Below, one piece after another: positions 16,281 to 24,561 of a stretch of DNA of 64,000 bases. Position 1 is the stretch's first letter. Every line of letters begins with the position of its first letter. The DNA is taken from positions 2,604,001-2,668,000 of the forward strand of contig NZ_SGXJ01000001.1 of NCBI RefSeq assembly GCF_004216905.1. The letters run 5' to 3'. The notes below the pieces were generated by a model. The model had not been told where the DNA came from. It ran no database searches and was given only the letters and a program-made list of their open reading frames with translations. This stretch comes from Kribbella sp. VKM Ac-2569. GTDB taxonomy: Bacteria; Actinomycetota; Actinomycetes; Propionibacteriales; Kribbellaceae. The position numbers and the translations under genes are program-made.

Positions 16281-18098
16281 TTAGCGTTCGCGGCCGCCGT
16301 CGCCGCCGCCTCGGCCGTCGTTGCCGCGGCCGCCGCGGTCGAGGTTCTGCTGCAGCTGCGCAGCCTTCGTGCCAGGGCGCTCGTCGACTGCCACATTTCC
16401 GCCGTCGACCTTGGAGAGGGGCTCCTGGTCTCCCCGAATGTGGTCGAACTGCGCCTTCTCGTGGGACGGGAGTTGCTGGGCGGGTCCGCTCTGCTGCTTG
16501 TTCCCCTGGGCATTTCGTGCCTCGGCGATCGCCGGATCCTCGACCGCTTGCTCCGGCGGACGCCACTGCGTGCCCTGCGCTTGGCTGGTCGAAGGGCCCT
16601 CAGTTTGGCCGCCCGGGCTCTGGCCGTCCTCACCAAGTCCCGCGGTCTCGTCGACGGCCGTCTGCGAGGCGTTGGCGATCTGCTGCGTGTTCGGCCCCTT
16701 GGCCTGCGGGGGCTGCGCGCCGTCCTGGCCCGCCTCCATCCCCTGCCCAGTCGACTGCACCTGCTGCGTTTCAGCCTGCGGCGCCTCAACTTGCTGGCCG
16801 TTCACCTGCTGCGCGTCGACCTGCTGGCCGTTCACTTGCTGCCCGTCGACCTGTTGAGTGTTGACCTGCGGTGAATCCACCTGCTGGGGATCGACCTGTT
16901 GGCCGTCATGCTGCAGGTCGTTGTCGACTCCGGTCTCCTCGGCGACGTACGGGTTGACGCCCTCCTGCTGCGCGCTGACGTCGGTGTTCTGCCCGTCGTT
17001 CGCGTCGAGCCGCGACTCGTCCAGCTCGTCCCCGTCGAGCGCGGAGTCCTGACCATCCTGCGCGAGGTCGGTCTGCTGGGAGCGCTCGTCGTTGTCGAGG
17101 GCACCTTCCTCCGCGACGTACGGGTCGACGCCCTCCTGCTCCGCGGCAGGCTCCGTCTGGCGCACGTTGTCCGCCTCGGCCGAGGGGTCATCTACCGCGC
17201 TGTCCGCATCGACCGAGGGGTCTTCCAGAGCGTTTTGCGCGTCGACCTTCGGCTCAGCGTCGGCGTCGAGCGTGGGGTCCGTCTGCTGACCGTCGTTCTC
17301 GTTGAGCCGGTCGTTCGGGTCGACGCCCTCCTGCTCCGCGGCGGGCTCGGTCTGGCGCACGTTGTCCGCCTCGGCCGACGGGTCGTTCACCGCGCTGTCC
17401 GCGTCGACCGTCGATTCCTTGTCCGCCTCGAGGTCCTGCTGCTCCTGCCGGTCGTCGGCGTTCTGCTCGTCCTGCTCGTCCTGCTCGTCAGCGAACTCCG
17501 AGGCGCCGGCCACCGCGCCGGCAGTCGCTCCGGCGGTCGCCGGGTCGATGCCGTCCTCGCGGTTCTTCTGGCTCTCCTGCTCTTCCCGCTTACGCCGCTC
17601 GTCGTCCGCCCGTTCGCGCTCCTGGTCACGTTGCCGGGCCGCGTCGTCGCGGGCGGCGGCCTCGTTCTGCGCGTCCGTCTGCAGATCAGCGTTCCGGTTG
17701 TCGTCGATGCCGTCGCCGTCACCGTCGACTCGGCGCTCGTAGTCGTCCGGGAGGAGGTCCCGGTCGCGGTTGTTGCTCAGCTCCGCGTCCGCGTCCCGGT
17801 TCTGCTGCAGCCGGTCGACGTCGCCGCGCAGGCGCTCGTTCTGCGATTCGAGATCCCGGGCCTGCTCCTCGGCCTGCGCGGCCTGGCGCTCCAACCGGGC
17901 GGTGCGATCGCGGACATCTTCGTTCGACGGACGGTCGGGGCCCCAGCGGTCCCGGATGACTCCCGTCTCGATCCCCACCCGGCGTCGCTGCCGCGAAGTC
18001 AGGCGGTTCCAGACGTTTTGCCCGAAGTCCTTGTAGCGCTTGATCTCCCTGACCAGGATGCGCAGGAGGTCTTCCGCTTCCAGTTGATCCTCAGCCAT
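16281..18098 (-). CDS. Acidic Asp/Gln-rich repeat protein, unrecognised
   Basis: The ATG at 18098 overlaps the stop of the upstream gene by one base and gives 605 residues. Residues 1-50 look folded and basic (LLRILVREIKRYKDFGQNVW). About 65-110 and 145-180 are charged coiled-coil-like stretches, separated by a DGDGDGIDD segment resembling a calcium-binding loop. A small Ala/Gly-rich stretch follows, then about 220 very acidic residues that hold a duplicated block and three EGVxP segments. Next comes a run of 5-residue units of the type xQQV[DN]. The C-terminus is Gln/Gly-rich and ends in Gly/Arg. There is no signal peptide or membrane helix. I do not recognise the family. Confidence 0.75.
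   Translation of the reverse strand: MAEDQLEAEDLLRILVREIKRYKDFGQNVWNRLTSRQRRRVGIETGVIRDRWGPDRPSNEDVRDRTARLERQAAQAEEQARDLESQNERLRGDVDRLQQNRDADAELSNNRDRDLLPDDYERRVDGDGDGIDDNRNADLQTDAQNEAAARDDAARQRDQERERADDERRKREEQESQKNREDGIDPATAGATAGAVAGASEFADEQDEQDEQNADDRQEQQDLEADKESTVDADSAVNDPSAEADNVRQTEPAAEQEGVDPNDRLNENDGQQTDPTLDADAEPKVDAQNALEDPSVDADSAVDDPSAEADNVRQTEPAAEQEGVDPYVAEEGALDNDERSQQTDLAQDGQDSALDGDELDESRLDANDGQNTDVSAQQEGVNPYVAEETGVDNDLQHDGQQVDPQQVDSPQVNTQQVDGQQVNGQQVDAQQVNGQQVEAPQAETQQVQSTGQGMEAGQDGAQPPQAKGPNTQQIANASQTAVDETAGLGEDGQSPGGQTEGPSTSQAQGTQWRPPEQAVEDPAIAEARNAQGNKQQSGPAQQLPSHEKAQFDHIRGDQEPLSKVDGGNVAVDERPGTKAAQLQQNLDRGGRGNDGRGGGDGGRER
16754..16907 (-). repeat. 15-bp tandem repeats encoding xQQV[DN] pentapeptides
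   Basis: About ten degenerate 15-base units lie in frame inside the repeat-protein gene and encode QQVD, QVN, QQVN and QQVE pentapeptides. The period equals five codons, so unit loss or gain keeps the frame. This is the part most likely to vary between strains. Confidence 0.8.
17122..17411 (-). repeat. Two near-identical ~95-bp direct copies, 195 bp apart
   Basis: Segments 17122-17216 and 17317-17411 are almost identical and in the same frame, 65 codons apart. Each encodes the block SAEADNVRQTEPAAEQEGVDP with flanks. The low divergence points to a recent duplication inside the acidic domain. Confidence 0.75.
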
Positions 18099-18655
18099 CA
18101 GGCCACCTCGCTGGCATAGACGGAATATCCGAACCCGGCCGCAGTGTCCTCCGGCCCCGGCTGGGACGCATACAGGTGGAACTCGGCTCCCGGCCGGAGC
18201 CAGACCGCCAAATGCCGGCGGCGGCCGCGCCACTCCGGCGGAATGCGCAGGTCGTCGCCAGGCCCGACGTACACCGGCGGACCCCAGTAGCGGCGGGCGA
18301 TCTCGAGCTGGCCGGGCCAGTGCGCGTCGAGGCCTTCCTCGGCCTGCGGGAGCTCCGACGCACCGATCTCGTACGCCGACCAGCCGCTCCGCGGCGACTC
18401 CGGCAGTACGGCGTCCGGCAGCACGAGCATCACCGTCTCGCGCTGGGTGACCAGGCCCCAGGTATACCGATCGGGATCGATGTTCCCCGGCGCCCAGGGA
18501 AGCCAGCCGGTGGCGTCGGTGACGCGGTTGACCAGGGCACGGATCGCGTCCATGCCGGTGGCCGGCGGCCCCCAGATCCGTCCCCAGTCCACGACCTCGG
18601 CCAGATCGGCCATCGCCCGCTCGTCATCGTCGAACGGCCGCTCCTGCGTCTTCAC
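18098..18655 (-). CDS. Conserved-looking protein of 185 residues, unrecognised
   Basis: A soluble, acidic protein with many Trp, Pro and Gly residues (for example WGRIWGPPATGMDA, RRYWGPPVYVGPGDD and WLRPGAEFHLY), suggesting a compact beta-rich domain. There is no signal peptide. It is the first gene of a two-gene unit with the repeat protein, coupled by a TGATG overlap. Small soluble partners like this are seen in immunity or chaperone roles, but nothing here proves either. Confidence 0.7.
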   Translation of the reverse strand: MKTQERPFDDDERAMADLAEVVDWGRIWGPPATGMDAIRALVNRVTDATGWLPWAPGNIDPDRYTWGLVTQRETVMLVLPDAVLPESPRSGWSAYEIGASELPQAEEGLDAHWPGQLEIARRYWGPPVYVGPGDDLRIPPEWRGRRRHLAVWLRPGAEFHLYASQPGPEDTAAGFGYSVYASEVA

Positions 18656-18819
18656 CCCGCCACACTCCTTCCATCAAGTTTGCCCAGAGTATGCCCCGAC
18701 CGGTGCCACCAACTCGGGTACAGACGCAGACCTGTGGATAACTGGTTCCGGGTACGCCGTTCGCGAGCAGTAACCGAAGTACGCCGTACACATGTCTCCG
18801 GCTGAGTTGTAGTAGAAAC

Positions 18820-19971
18820 ATGAAGCTCCCGGCACCTCCGACGGAGAAGTCGTTCCCGTCGCCGCTGCACCACCCGCGGGTGGCGACGGTCATCGGCCGC
18901 TGGCTCGCGGTCGCCGTGACGATCTGCTTCCTGACCGGCCTCTACAGCCACTTCACCCAGGACACCCCGAGCTGGCTGCCCATCCCCAGCCGGCCGGCCT
19001 CGCTGTACCGCGTCACTCAGGGGCTGCACGTGCTGAGCGGGACCGTGGCAGTCCCGCTGCTGCTGGCGAAGTTGTGGACGGTCTACCCGAAGCTGTTCGC
19101 GAAGCCGCCTTGGCCGCCGAGCCGGCAGGCGCTCGCGACGATGCTGGAGCGGGCGTCGATCCTGGTGCTGGTTTCGGCGATGGCACTCGAGCTGCTCATC
19201 GGGTTCCTCAACACCCTGCAGTGGTACCCCTGGCCGTTCCCGTTCCGGCAGACCCACTACGCACTGGCGTGGATCATCGTCGGCGCACTGCTTGTCCACC
19301 TCGCCGTCAAGCTCCCGTTGATCCGCGCGAACTGGCGGCGTACGGACGAGAAGGTGCCGGACTCTTTGCCACCGGCAATCACCGGGCTCACCCGTCGCGG
19401 GCTGTTCCGGACCGTGGCCGGTGCCGCGACGCTCGTCGGCATCACGTCGGTCGGCCAGTCGGCCCCTGCGTTCGGTCCCGTCGCCGTACTGGCGCCGCGG
19501 AAGCCGAACATCGGCCCACAAGGCCTGCCGGTGAACCGTACGGCGGAAGCCGCCGGCGTCACCGGAATCGACGAGAACTGGCGCTTCATGATCATGGGAC
19601 CGCAGCAGCTCTTCTACACGCTGGACGAACTACGGGCGCTGCCGCAGAGCCGCTCCGAGCTGCCGATCGCCTGTGTCGAGGGCTGGAGTCAAGGTGCGCG
19701 GTGGGAGGGCATCCGGATCCGGGATCTGCTCGAACTGTCCGGAGCCCCGGTGCATTCACGGGTTCGCGTCGTCTCGATGGAGAAGGGCGGGTTCTACGCG
19801 ACGAGTGAGCTGCCACCGGATTTCGCCGCTGATCCGCTGACGCTGCTGGCGCTCCGGTTGAACGGCGGCGAACTCGCCCTGGACCACGGCTTCCCCGCCC
19901 GCATCATCGCGCCCAACCGTCCCGGGGTCCTGCAGACCAAGTGGGTCCACCGTCTGGAGGTCATCGCATGA
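18820..19971 (+). CDS. Membrane cytochrome b561-like / molybdopterin oxidoreductase fusion
   Basis: The 383-residue protein starts with about four membrane helices (residues 25-180) that carry spaced histidines, as in b561-type cytochromes. A twin-arginine-like segment TRRGLFRTVAGA follows near residue 190, then a sulfite-oxidase-type molybdopterin domain. The likely molybdenum-ligand cysteine is in PIACVEGWSQGARWEG. The layout suggests electron transfer between a periplasmic Mo site and the membrane. It is coupled (ATGA) to a small membrane protein. A MoaD/ThiS-like gene lies 11 kb away. The substrate is unknown. Confidence 0.8.
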   Translation: MKLPAPPTEKSFPSPLHHPRVATVIGRWLAVAVTICFLTGLYSHFTQDTPSWLPIPSRPASLYRVTQGLHVLSGTVAVPLLLAKLWTVYPKLFAKPPWPPSRQALATMLERASILVLVSAMALELLIGFLNTLQWYPWPFPFRQTHYALAWIIVGALLVHLAVKLPLIRANWRRTDEKVPDSLPPAITGLTRRGLFRTVAGAATLVGITSVGQSAPAFGPVAVLAPRKPNIGPQGLPVNRTAEAAGVTGIDENWRFMIMGPQQLFYTLDELRALPQSRSELPIACVEGWSQGARWEGIRIRDLLELSGAPVHSRVRVVSMEKGGFYATSELPPDFAADPLTLLALRLNGGELALDHGFPARIIAPNRPGVLQTKWVHRLEVIA

Positions 19972-20408
19972 AAACCCGGATCGTGTTGGCCGTAGCCGGT
20001 GTCGGCGTCGGGCTGTGGGGACTCTGGCTGCTGCTCGGCGCCCTCGAGCTACCAGCGCTGATCCGGCTGCCGATCTGGCTGGGTGGGGCCGTGGTGGCCG
20101 ACGACTTCATCCTGGTGCCGCTGACCGTCGGCGTCGGCTGGCTCGTCACTCGCTGGTCGGCCGGGCCCGATCGGCACCGGACTGTCGGCGCGGTGCGGAC
20201 GACCTTGCTGTACGTCGGAATTACCAGCCTGATCGCGGTGCCGCTACTACTGCGGCAGGGCAAGGGCGTGAACCCGACCGTGCTGCCCCGCGACTACCTC
20301 CGCGACTGGCTATTGCTGGAGGCAATGATCATCTTGGGCGGGGCCGCCGGCTACTTCTTCACATTGAGAAGGTCGCGGGCCTCGTCAGGGGACATCGGCG
20401 GGCGCTGA
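19968..20408 (+). CDS. Small integral membrane protein, 146 residues
   Basis: It has about four hydrophobic segments (for example LAVAGVGVGLWGLWLLLGAL and LLYVGITSLIAVPLLL) with short basic loops. The ATG overlaps the stop of the molybdopterin gene by four bases, so it is probably a membrane partner. Its last 58 bases overlap the convergent BKACE gene. I do not recognise a family. Confidence 0.7.
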   Translation: MKTRIVLAVAGVGVGLWGLWLLLGALELPALIRLPIWLGGAVVADDFILVPLTVGVGWLVTRWSAGPDRHRTVGAVRTTLLYVGITSLIAVPLLLRQGKGVNPTVLPRDYLRDWLLLEAMIILGGAAGYFFTLRRSRASSGDIGGR

Positions 20409-21175
20409 GCGAGGGTCGCCAGTGCGGCGGCGCGTTCGACGAGCTCGGCGTTGTGCGTGACCGGGTGTCCCTTCGCCAGTGTCAGCGTGTCCTCCATGCC
20501 GACGCGGAGGTTGCCACCCTTCGACAGCGCGGCCAGCGCGACCGTCAACGACGTACGGCCGATGCCCGTGGCGGACCAGGACGTGACGGCGTCGGGAAGC
20601 GCGTTGACGGCCGCGACGAGTGCGTCCGCCGTACCGGGCATGCCGCCGGGCACGCCCATCACCAGGTCGCAGTGCACCCGTCCGCCGTACGGCAGGCCGT
20701 ACTTGTCGAGGAGCCGGCGCAGCGCGGCGACGTGACCGAGGTCGAACAGCTCGAACTCCGGAACGACCTCGCGCTCCTGGGTGAGCTGGAAGAGCTGCGT
20801 GACGAACGGCCACGGGTTCATGAACACGTCGTCGCCGAAGTTCACGGTACCCATGGTCAGCGAGCAGGAGTCGGGTACGGCGTCCAGCACGCGGAGACGG
20901 TCCTCGTACGGATCAGTGACGGCACCGCCCGTCGAGAGCTGCACGATCAGCGCAGTGTTCTCCCGGACCGCCGCGACGGTCTCGGTCAGCCGGCCGAGGT
21001 CCAGCGTGGGCTTGTGCTCACCGTCGCGGATGTGGATGTGGATCATCGCCGCTCCCGCGGCCTCGCAGCGCTTCGCCGTCTCGACCAGCTCGTCGAGCGT
21101 GGTCGGCAACGCCGGATAGTCCGCCTTCGCGGTCTCGGCACCGGTGGGAGCAACAGTGATCAGTGTCGACGCCAT
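20351..21175 (-). CDS. BKACE-family beta-keto acid cleavage enzyme
   Basis: The 274-residue TIM-barrel protein matches the 3-keto-5-aminohexanoate cleavage enzyme family. It has the metal-binding HIHIRDG motif near residue 47, LSTGG and the GMEDTL segment near the end. These enzymes condense a beta-keto acid with acetyl-CoA to give acetoacetate and a new CoA ester. The ATG at 21175 follows an AGGA site at good spacing; the longer frame upstream (to 21721) runs through the dtd gene and is rejected. The substrate of this member is not predictable. Confidence 0.82.
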   Translation of the reverse strand: MASTLITVAPTGAETAKADYPALPTTLDELVETAKRCEAAGAAMIHIHIRDGEHKPTLDLGRLTETVAAVRENTALIVQLSTGGAVTDPYEDRLRVLDAVPDSCSLTMGTVNFGDDVFMNPWPFVTQLFQLTQEREVVPEFELFDLGHVAALRRLLDKYGLPYGGRVHCDLVMGVPGGMPGTADALVAAVNALPDAVTSWSATGIGRTSLTVALAALSKGGNLRVGMEDTLTLAKGHPVTHNAELVERAAALATLAQRPPMSPDEARDLLNVKK

Positions 21176-21268
21176 GGACGAATCCTGCCAGATCGCGTCT
21201 CGAAACGGATATTTGCCGGTCGGAGGGTCCGATGACCGGACGATCTCCCGCAGGAGAGGATGTTCGTT

Positions 21269-21694
21269 ATGAGAGCCGTAGTACAGCGAGTCAGTCGGGC
21301 GTCGGTCACCGTGGACGGCGAGGTGGTCGGGGCGATCGAAGGGCCCGGGCTGCTGGTCCTGCTCGGCGTCACCCACGACGACACCCCCGAGAAGGCCGCC
21401 GCGCTGGCCTCGAAGATCTGGACCCTCCGCATCCTCCACGACGAACGCTCCGCCGCCGACGAACAGGCCCCGATCCTCGCCATCAGCCAGTTCACCCTGT
21501 ACGCCGACACCCGCAAGGGCCGCCGCCCCTCCTGGAACGCCGCCGCCCCCGGCCCCATCTCCGAACCCCTCTACGACTCCTTCTGCACCGCCCTGGAATC
21601 CCTCGGCGCCAAAGTAGAACGAGGCACCTTCGGAGCCCACATGGACGTCACCCTCACCAACGACGGCCCCGTCACCCTGATCCTCGACACCTGA
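21269..21694 (+). CDS. dtd: D-aminoacyl-tRNA deacylase
   Basis: The 141-residue enzyme removes D-amino acids and glycine from mischarged tRNAs. It has the N-terminus [15 protein letters not shown], the SQFTLYAD motif and the C-terminal NDGPVT motif holding the catalytic Thr. The ATG at 21269 is preferred over 21260 because the AGGAGAGG site then sits at a usable distance. It is divergent from BKACE and ends four bases before a very long inverted repeat. Confidence 0.93.
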   Translation: MRAVVQRVSRASVTVDGEVVGAIEGPGLLVLLGVTHDDTPEKAAALASKIWTLRILHDERSAADEQAPILAISQFTLYADTRKGRRPSWNAAAPGPISEPLYDSFCTALESLGAKVERGTFGAHMDVTLTNDGPVTLILDT

Positions 21695-21697
21695 GAT

Positions 21698-21760
21698 CAA
21701 CTTTGAGAAGCCACCGACCAAAAATCCGCTCCGGAAATGGTCGGTGGCTTCTCAAAGTTG
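21698..21760. terminator. 23-bp perfect inverted repeat after dtd
   Basis: Arms 21698-21720 and 21738-21760 are perfect 23-base complements with a 17-base loop. It begins four bases after the dtd stop and lies between two convergent genes. An intrinsic terminator is the simple reading, though the stem is unusually long, has no U tract and is less GC-rich than other stems here. Confidence 0.6.
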
Positions 21761-21779
21761 GGGGTGCGGACACAAACAA

Positions 21780-21814
21780 CCGGCCCCCGGATCCGTGCGG
21801 GATCCGGGGGCCGG
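21780..21814 (-). terminator. Terminator stem of the choice-of-anchor P gene
   Basis: A perfect 15-base stem with loop GTGCG (arms 21780-21794 and 21800-21814) lies 46 bases past the end of the minus-strand secreted-protein gene and near the previous stem. Confidence 0.7.
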
Positions 21815-21859
21815 GGGTTCTGGGTCGGTGAGGTTCGACTCAGAGAGTGTCTGCTGAGA

Positions 21860-23086
21860 TCAGCTGACGACGCCGGCGGCCGAGTGAGCGACGACGACCT
21901 TGGTGTTCAGGCCGGGAACCTCGACGACCAGAGCGTTCACCGAGATGTACCGCTTCTGCCGCATGACCTGGTTGAAGGTCAGGCGAGCGACGCCCGGGAT
22001 TTCCAGGGTCTTGTTCTCGCCGGTCGGGACGGCGTAGGACTTGCCGCCGACCCTGATGGAAGCGATCGTCGAGGACGAGCTGACGCCGCCCTTGCCGTCC
22101 TTGGTCTTCCACGCGGAGGCCGAGGACTCGATGGCGCCGATGGACAGCGAGCCGACCTTCACACCCGCGACGTGCGAGGTGAAGTTGATGTAGGACTTGC
22201 CCTCGCCGATGGCGCCGTTCTTGGTGGTGTAGACACCGCCGACGTAGGCGACCTTCGGGATGTTCAGCTCGCCGACCGCGACCCGGACCGTCTTGCCCTC
22301 AGTGCCCTGGCAGGTGGTCTGAAGCGACGTGGCGTCGGAGACGACCAGCTTGTCGGCCGTGGCCTTGGTGCCGTAGGCGTCACCGATGACCAAAGCGGTC
22401 GCCGGCTTCGAGATCTCCGCGCGGGTTTTCAGCACCGCGACGTCGACGCCCTGCGGGATGTACTGGTTCTTCACGTTCGCGTGCAGCACGACGGCCTGCG
22501 CGTACGAGTAGATGCCGGAAGCGGTCTTCACACCACCGACGCGGTTCAGCACGGCGTATCCGAGACCCGGGATCGCGATCTTCGTGTTCGGCTTCGGGTT
22601 CAGCAGCGACGGCACCGTGACCGCGCCGATCCGCACGCCCGCGAAGGTGGTGCTGCCGGTGTAGGACAGCTGGCCCTTCGAGTACTTCGACGTGGTGGTG
22701 GTCTTCACGCCGGTCAGCGTGAGCAGGTTGCCGACGCGGACGTCGGCGGCCACCGCGGTGCTGGTGACGCCGGTGCCGCTGGCGTTGTTGAAGCCGTGCG
22801 TGTCGGTCTTCACCGAGCGCGCGATCGCCTGCCCATTCACGTTCGCCGTGGCGATGTCGTTCTTGTCAGCCTTGTTGGCGTCCGTGGTGCAACCGAACTT
22901 GCTGATCACCTGCGGGCCACTGTTCGCCAGCCCGGATTGAACGTCGGTCCCGTACGCGTAGCCGCTGTAGCCGAAAACCGGCGAGGCGGACGCGGAACCC
23001 GACGTCAGCGCAATCGTAGAAGCCACGCCGACAACCGCCGCAACACCGACGGCGGCGAGCTTCTTGTATCCGATGCGGGGTCGCAT
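21860..23086 (-). CDS. Secreted choice-of-anchor P family protein
   Basis: The 408-residue protein has a Sec signal peptide (basic MRPRIGYKK, a hydrophobic core, and a cleavage site after ASASA) and then a Thr/Val/Ala-rich beta-type mature region. Recurrent segments such as VAADVRVGNLLTLTGV and HVAGVKVGSLSIGAIESSA are alike, suggesting two related domains. Choice-of-anchor P proteins are surface or secreted proteins of actinobacteria with no known enzyme activity. It is monocistronic, with over 200 bases of upstream DNA and a strong terminator. Confidence 0.75.
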   Translation of the reverse strand: MRPRIGYKKLAAVGVAAVVGVASTIALTSGSASASPVFGYSGYAYGTDVQSGLANSGPQVISKFGCTTDANKADKNDIATANVNGQAIARSVKTDTHGFNNASGTGVTSTAVAADVRVGNLLTLTGVKTTTTSKYSKGQLSYTGSTTFAGVRIGAVTVPSLLNPKPNTKIAIPGLGYAVLNRVGGVKTASGIYSYAQAVVLHANVKNQYIPQGVDVAVLKTRAEISKPATALVIGDAYGTKATADKLVVSDATSLQTTCQGTEGKTVRVAVGELNIPKVAYVGGVYTTKNGAIGEGKSYINFTSHVAGVKVGSLSIGAIESSASAWKTKDGKGGVSSSSTIASIRVGGKSYAVPTGENKTLEIPGVARLTFNQVMRQKRYISVNALVVEVPGLNTKVVVAHSAAGVVS

Positions 23087-23307
23087 TGACCCCTCCTCCC
23101 TGAGTGATGACGTGACCCGAAGTGCGGGTCAGGACACAGACACAACTCAGCCGATTGCGGTAGGTGACGAGCCGACCGCGCTCCGAGACCGAACCGTTAC
23201 CTTGCCGCTCGTTCCACGAGATTTCCCGGTCCCACCCGTAACCCGGCTGCGATGACCCGGAAAACCTGCCCGGTAAGCGATCCCGCGACAGATGCAGGCA
23301 TGCCGAA

Positions 23308-23334
23308 GGGCCCGGACGCGCAAGGTCCGGGCCC
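23308..23334 (-). terminator. Terminator stem of the sulfur operon
   Basis: Arms GGGCCCGGAC (23308-23317) and GTCCGGGCCC (23325-23334) are perfect complements with a 7-base loop, 67 bases past the stop of the DUF1416 gene. Confidence 0.65.
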
Positions 23335-23400
23335 CTCGGTGCTTACTTCAGGGTGGGCCACCGTCGGGTGGGGGTGGCACCATCAGTAACGAACGACTGC

Positions 23401-23697
23401 TCAGACGGTGACGGCCACTTCCGCAACCTCGCCGTACTGCGCGACCACCTGACGGTCGACCGGGTCGGCCTTCGGGGCCAGCGTGCGCAGCGTCCAGCTG
23501 CCCGGCGCCGCGAAGAACCGGAAGTGCCCGGTCGCCGAGGTCGGCACCTCGGCCGTGAACTCACCAGTGGAGTCCAGCAGCCGCACGTACGCGCCGCCGA
23601 CCGGCTCCTCGCCGCGCAGCACCTGGCCCTGGATCACGGCCTCCTTGTCGACGTCGACACCCTTGAGGTCGAGGCCGCCCTTCTTCGCTCCGCACAT
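23401..23697 (-). CDS. sseC: DUF1416 (SseC-type) protein
   Basis: This 98-residue protein begins MCGAKKGGLDLKGVD, with an N-terminal cysteine, and continues as a small Ig-like/carboxypeptidase-regulatory beta domain (GGAYVRLLDSTGEFTAEV). DUF1416 proteins are the steady partners of CysA-type rhodaneses in actinobacteria (SseC in M. tuberculosis). It starts three bases after the sulfurtransferase stop. The exact function is unknown. Confidence 0.82.
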   Translation of the reverse strand: MCGAKKGGLDLKGVDVDKEAVIQGQVLRGEEPVGGAYVRLLDSTGEFTAEVPTSATGHFRFFAAPGSWTLRTLAPKADPVDRQVVAQYGEVAEVAVTV

Positions 23698-23700
23698 GTG

Positions 23701-24549
23701 TCAGGCCTTTCCGGGCTCGTCGCCGAGGGCAACGGGTACGCCGACCAGCGAGCCCCACTCGGTCCAGGATCCGTCGTAGTTCTTCACGTTCGCCTGGCCG
23801 AGGATCTCGTGCAGCACGAACCAGGTGTGCGCCGAGCGCTCGCCGATCCGGCAGTACGCGATGGTGTCCTTGCCGAAGTCGACACCGGCGTCGGCGTACA
23901 GGGTCTTCAGCTCGTCGTCGGCGCGGAAGGTGCCGTCGTCGTTGGCCGCCTTGCTCCACGGGATGCTGGCCGCGGTCGGGATGTGACCCGCCCGCTGCGC
24001 CTGCTCCTGCGGCAGGTGGGCCGGGGCGAGCAGCCGGCCGGCGTACTCGTCGGGGCTGCGCACGTCGACCAGGTTCTTCACGCCGATGGCGTCCTTGACC
24101 TCGTCGCGGAAGGCGCGGATCTCCAGGTTCTGCGGCTGCGCGGAGTACTCGGTGGCCTCGCGCTTGACGACCTCGTCGGTCAGCTCGCGGCTGTCCAGCT
24201 CCCAGCGCTTGCGGCCGCCGTCGAGCAGGCGGACGTCACCGTGGCCGTAGAGCTTGAAGTACCAGTACGCGTACGCCGCGAACCAGTTGTTGTTGCCGCC
24301 GTACAGCACGACCGTGTCGTCGTTCTTCACGCCGCGGTCGGACAGCAGCGCCTCGAACTGCTCCTGGCTGACGAAGTCGCGACGGACCGGGTCCTGCAGG
24401 TCGTCCTGCCAGTCGATCTTGATCGCGCCGGCGATGTGGCCGGCGTCGTACGCCGAGACGTCTTCGTCGACCTCGATCAGGACGACACCGGCGTCGTTCT
24501 TGTGCTCCTCGACCCAGTCGGCCGAGACGAGCGCGGATTCCCTGCTCAT
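23701..24549 (-). CDS. Thiosulfate sulfurtransferase (tandem rhodanese)
   Basis: The 282-residue enzyme has two rhodanese domains; the second carries the active site YCRIGERSAHTW with the persulfide-forming cysteine. The first domain has YGGNNNWFAAYAYW, typical of CysA2/CysA3 proteins. It transfers sulfane sulfur from thiosulfate to an acceptor. It is the middle gene of the DUF4395-rhodanese-DUF1416 operon, behind a cysteine-containing leader peptide. Confidence 0.92.
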   Translation of the reverse strand: MSRESALVSADWVEEHKNDAGVVLIEVDEDVSAYDAGHIAGAIKIDWQDDLQDPVRRDFVSQEQFEALLSDRGVKNDDTVVLYGGNNNWFAAYAYWYFKLYGHGDVRLLDGGRKRWELDSRELTDEVVKREATEYSAQPQNLEIRAFRDEVKDAIGVKNLVDVRSPDEYAGRLLAPAHLPQEQAQRAGHIPTAASIPWSKAANDDGTFRADDELKTLYADAGVDFGKDTIAYCRIGERSAHTWFVLHEILGQANVKNYDGSWTEWGSLVGVPVALGDEPGKA

Positions 24550-24561
24550 GTGTGCTGCCTC

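Noticed and set aside
16754..17411. Possible mobile or satellite repeats
   Set aside because: All copies are in frame in one gene and code for similar peptides; no terminal repeats or transposase.
20015..21235. 406-codon plus-strand frame opposite BKACE
   Set aside because: Arg/Gly-rich shadow of the BKACE gene with no start signal; BKACE motifs are on the other strand.
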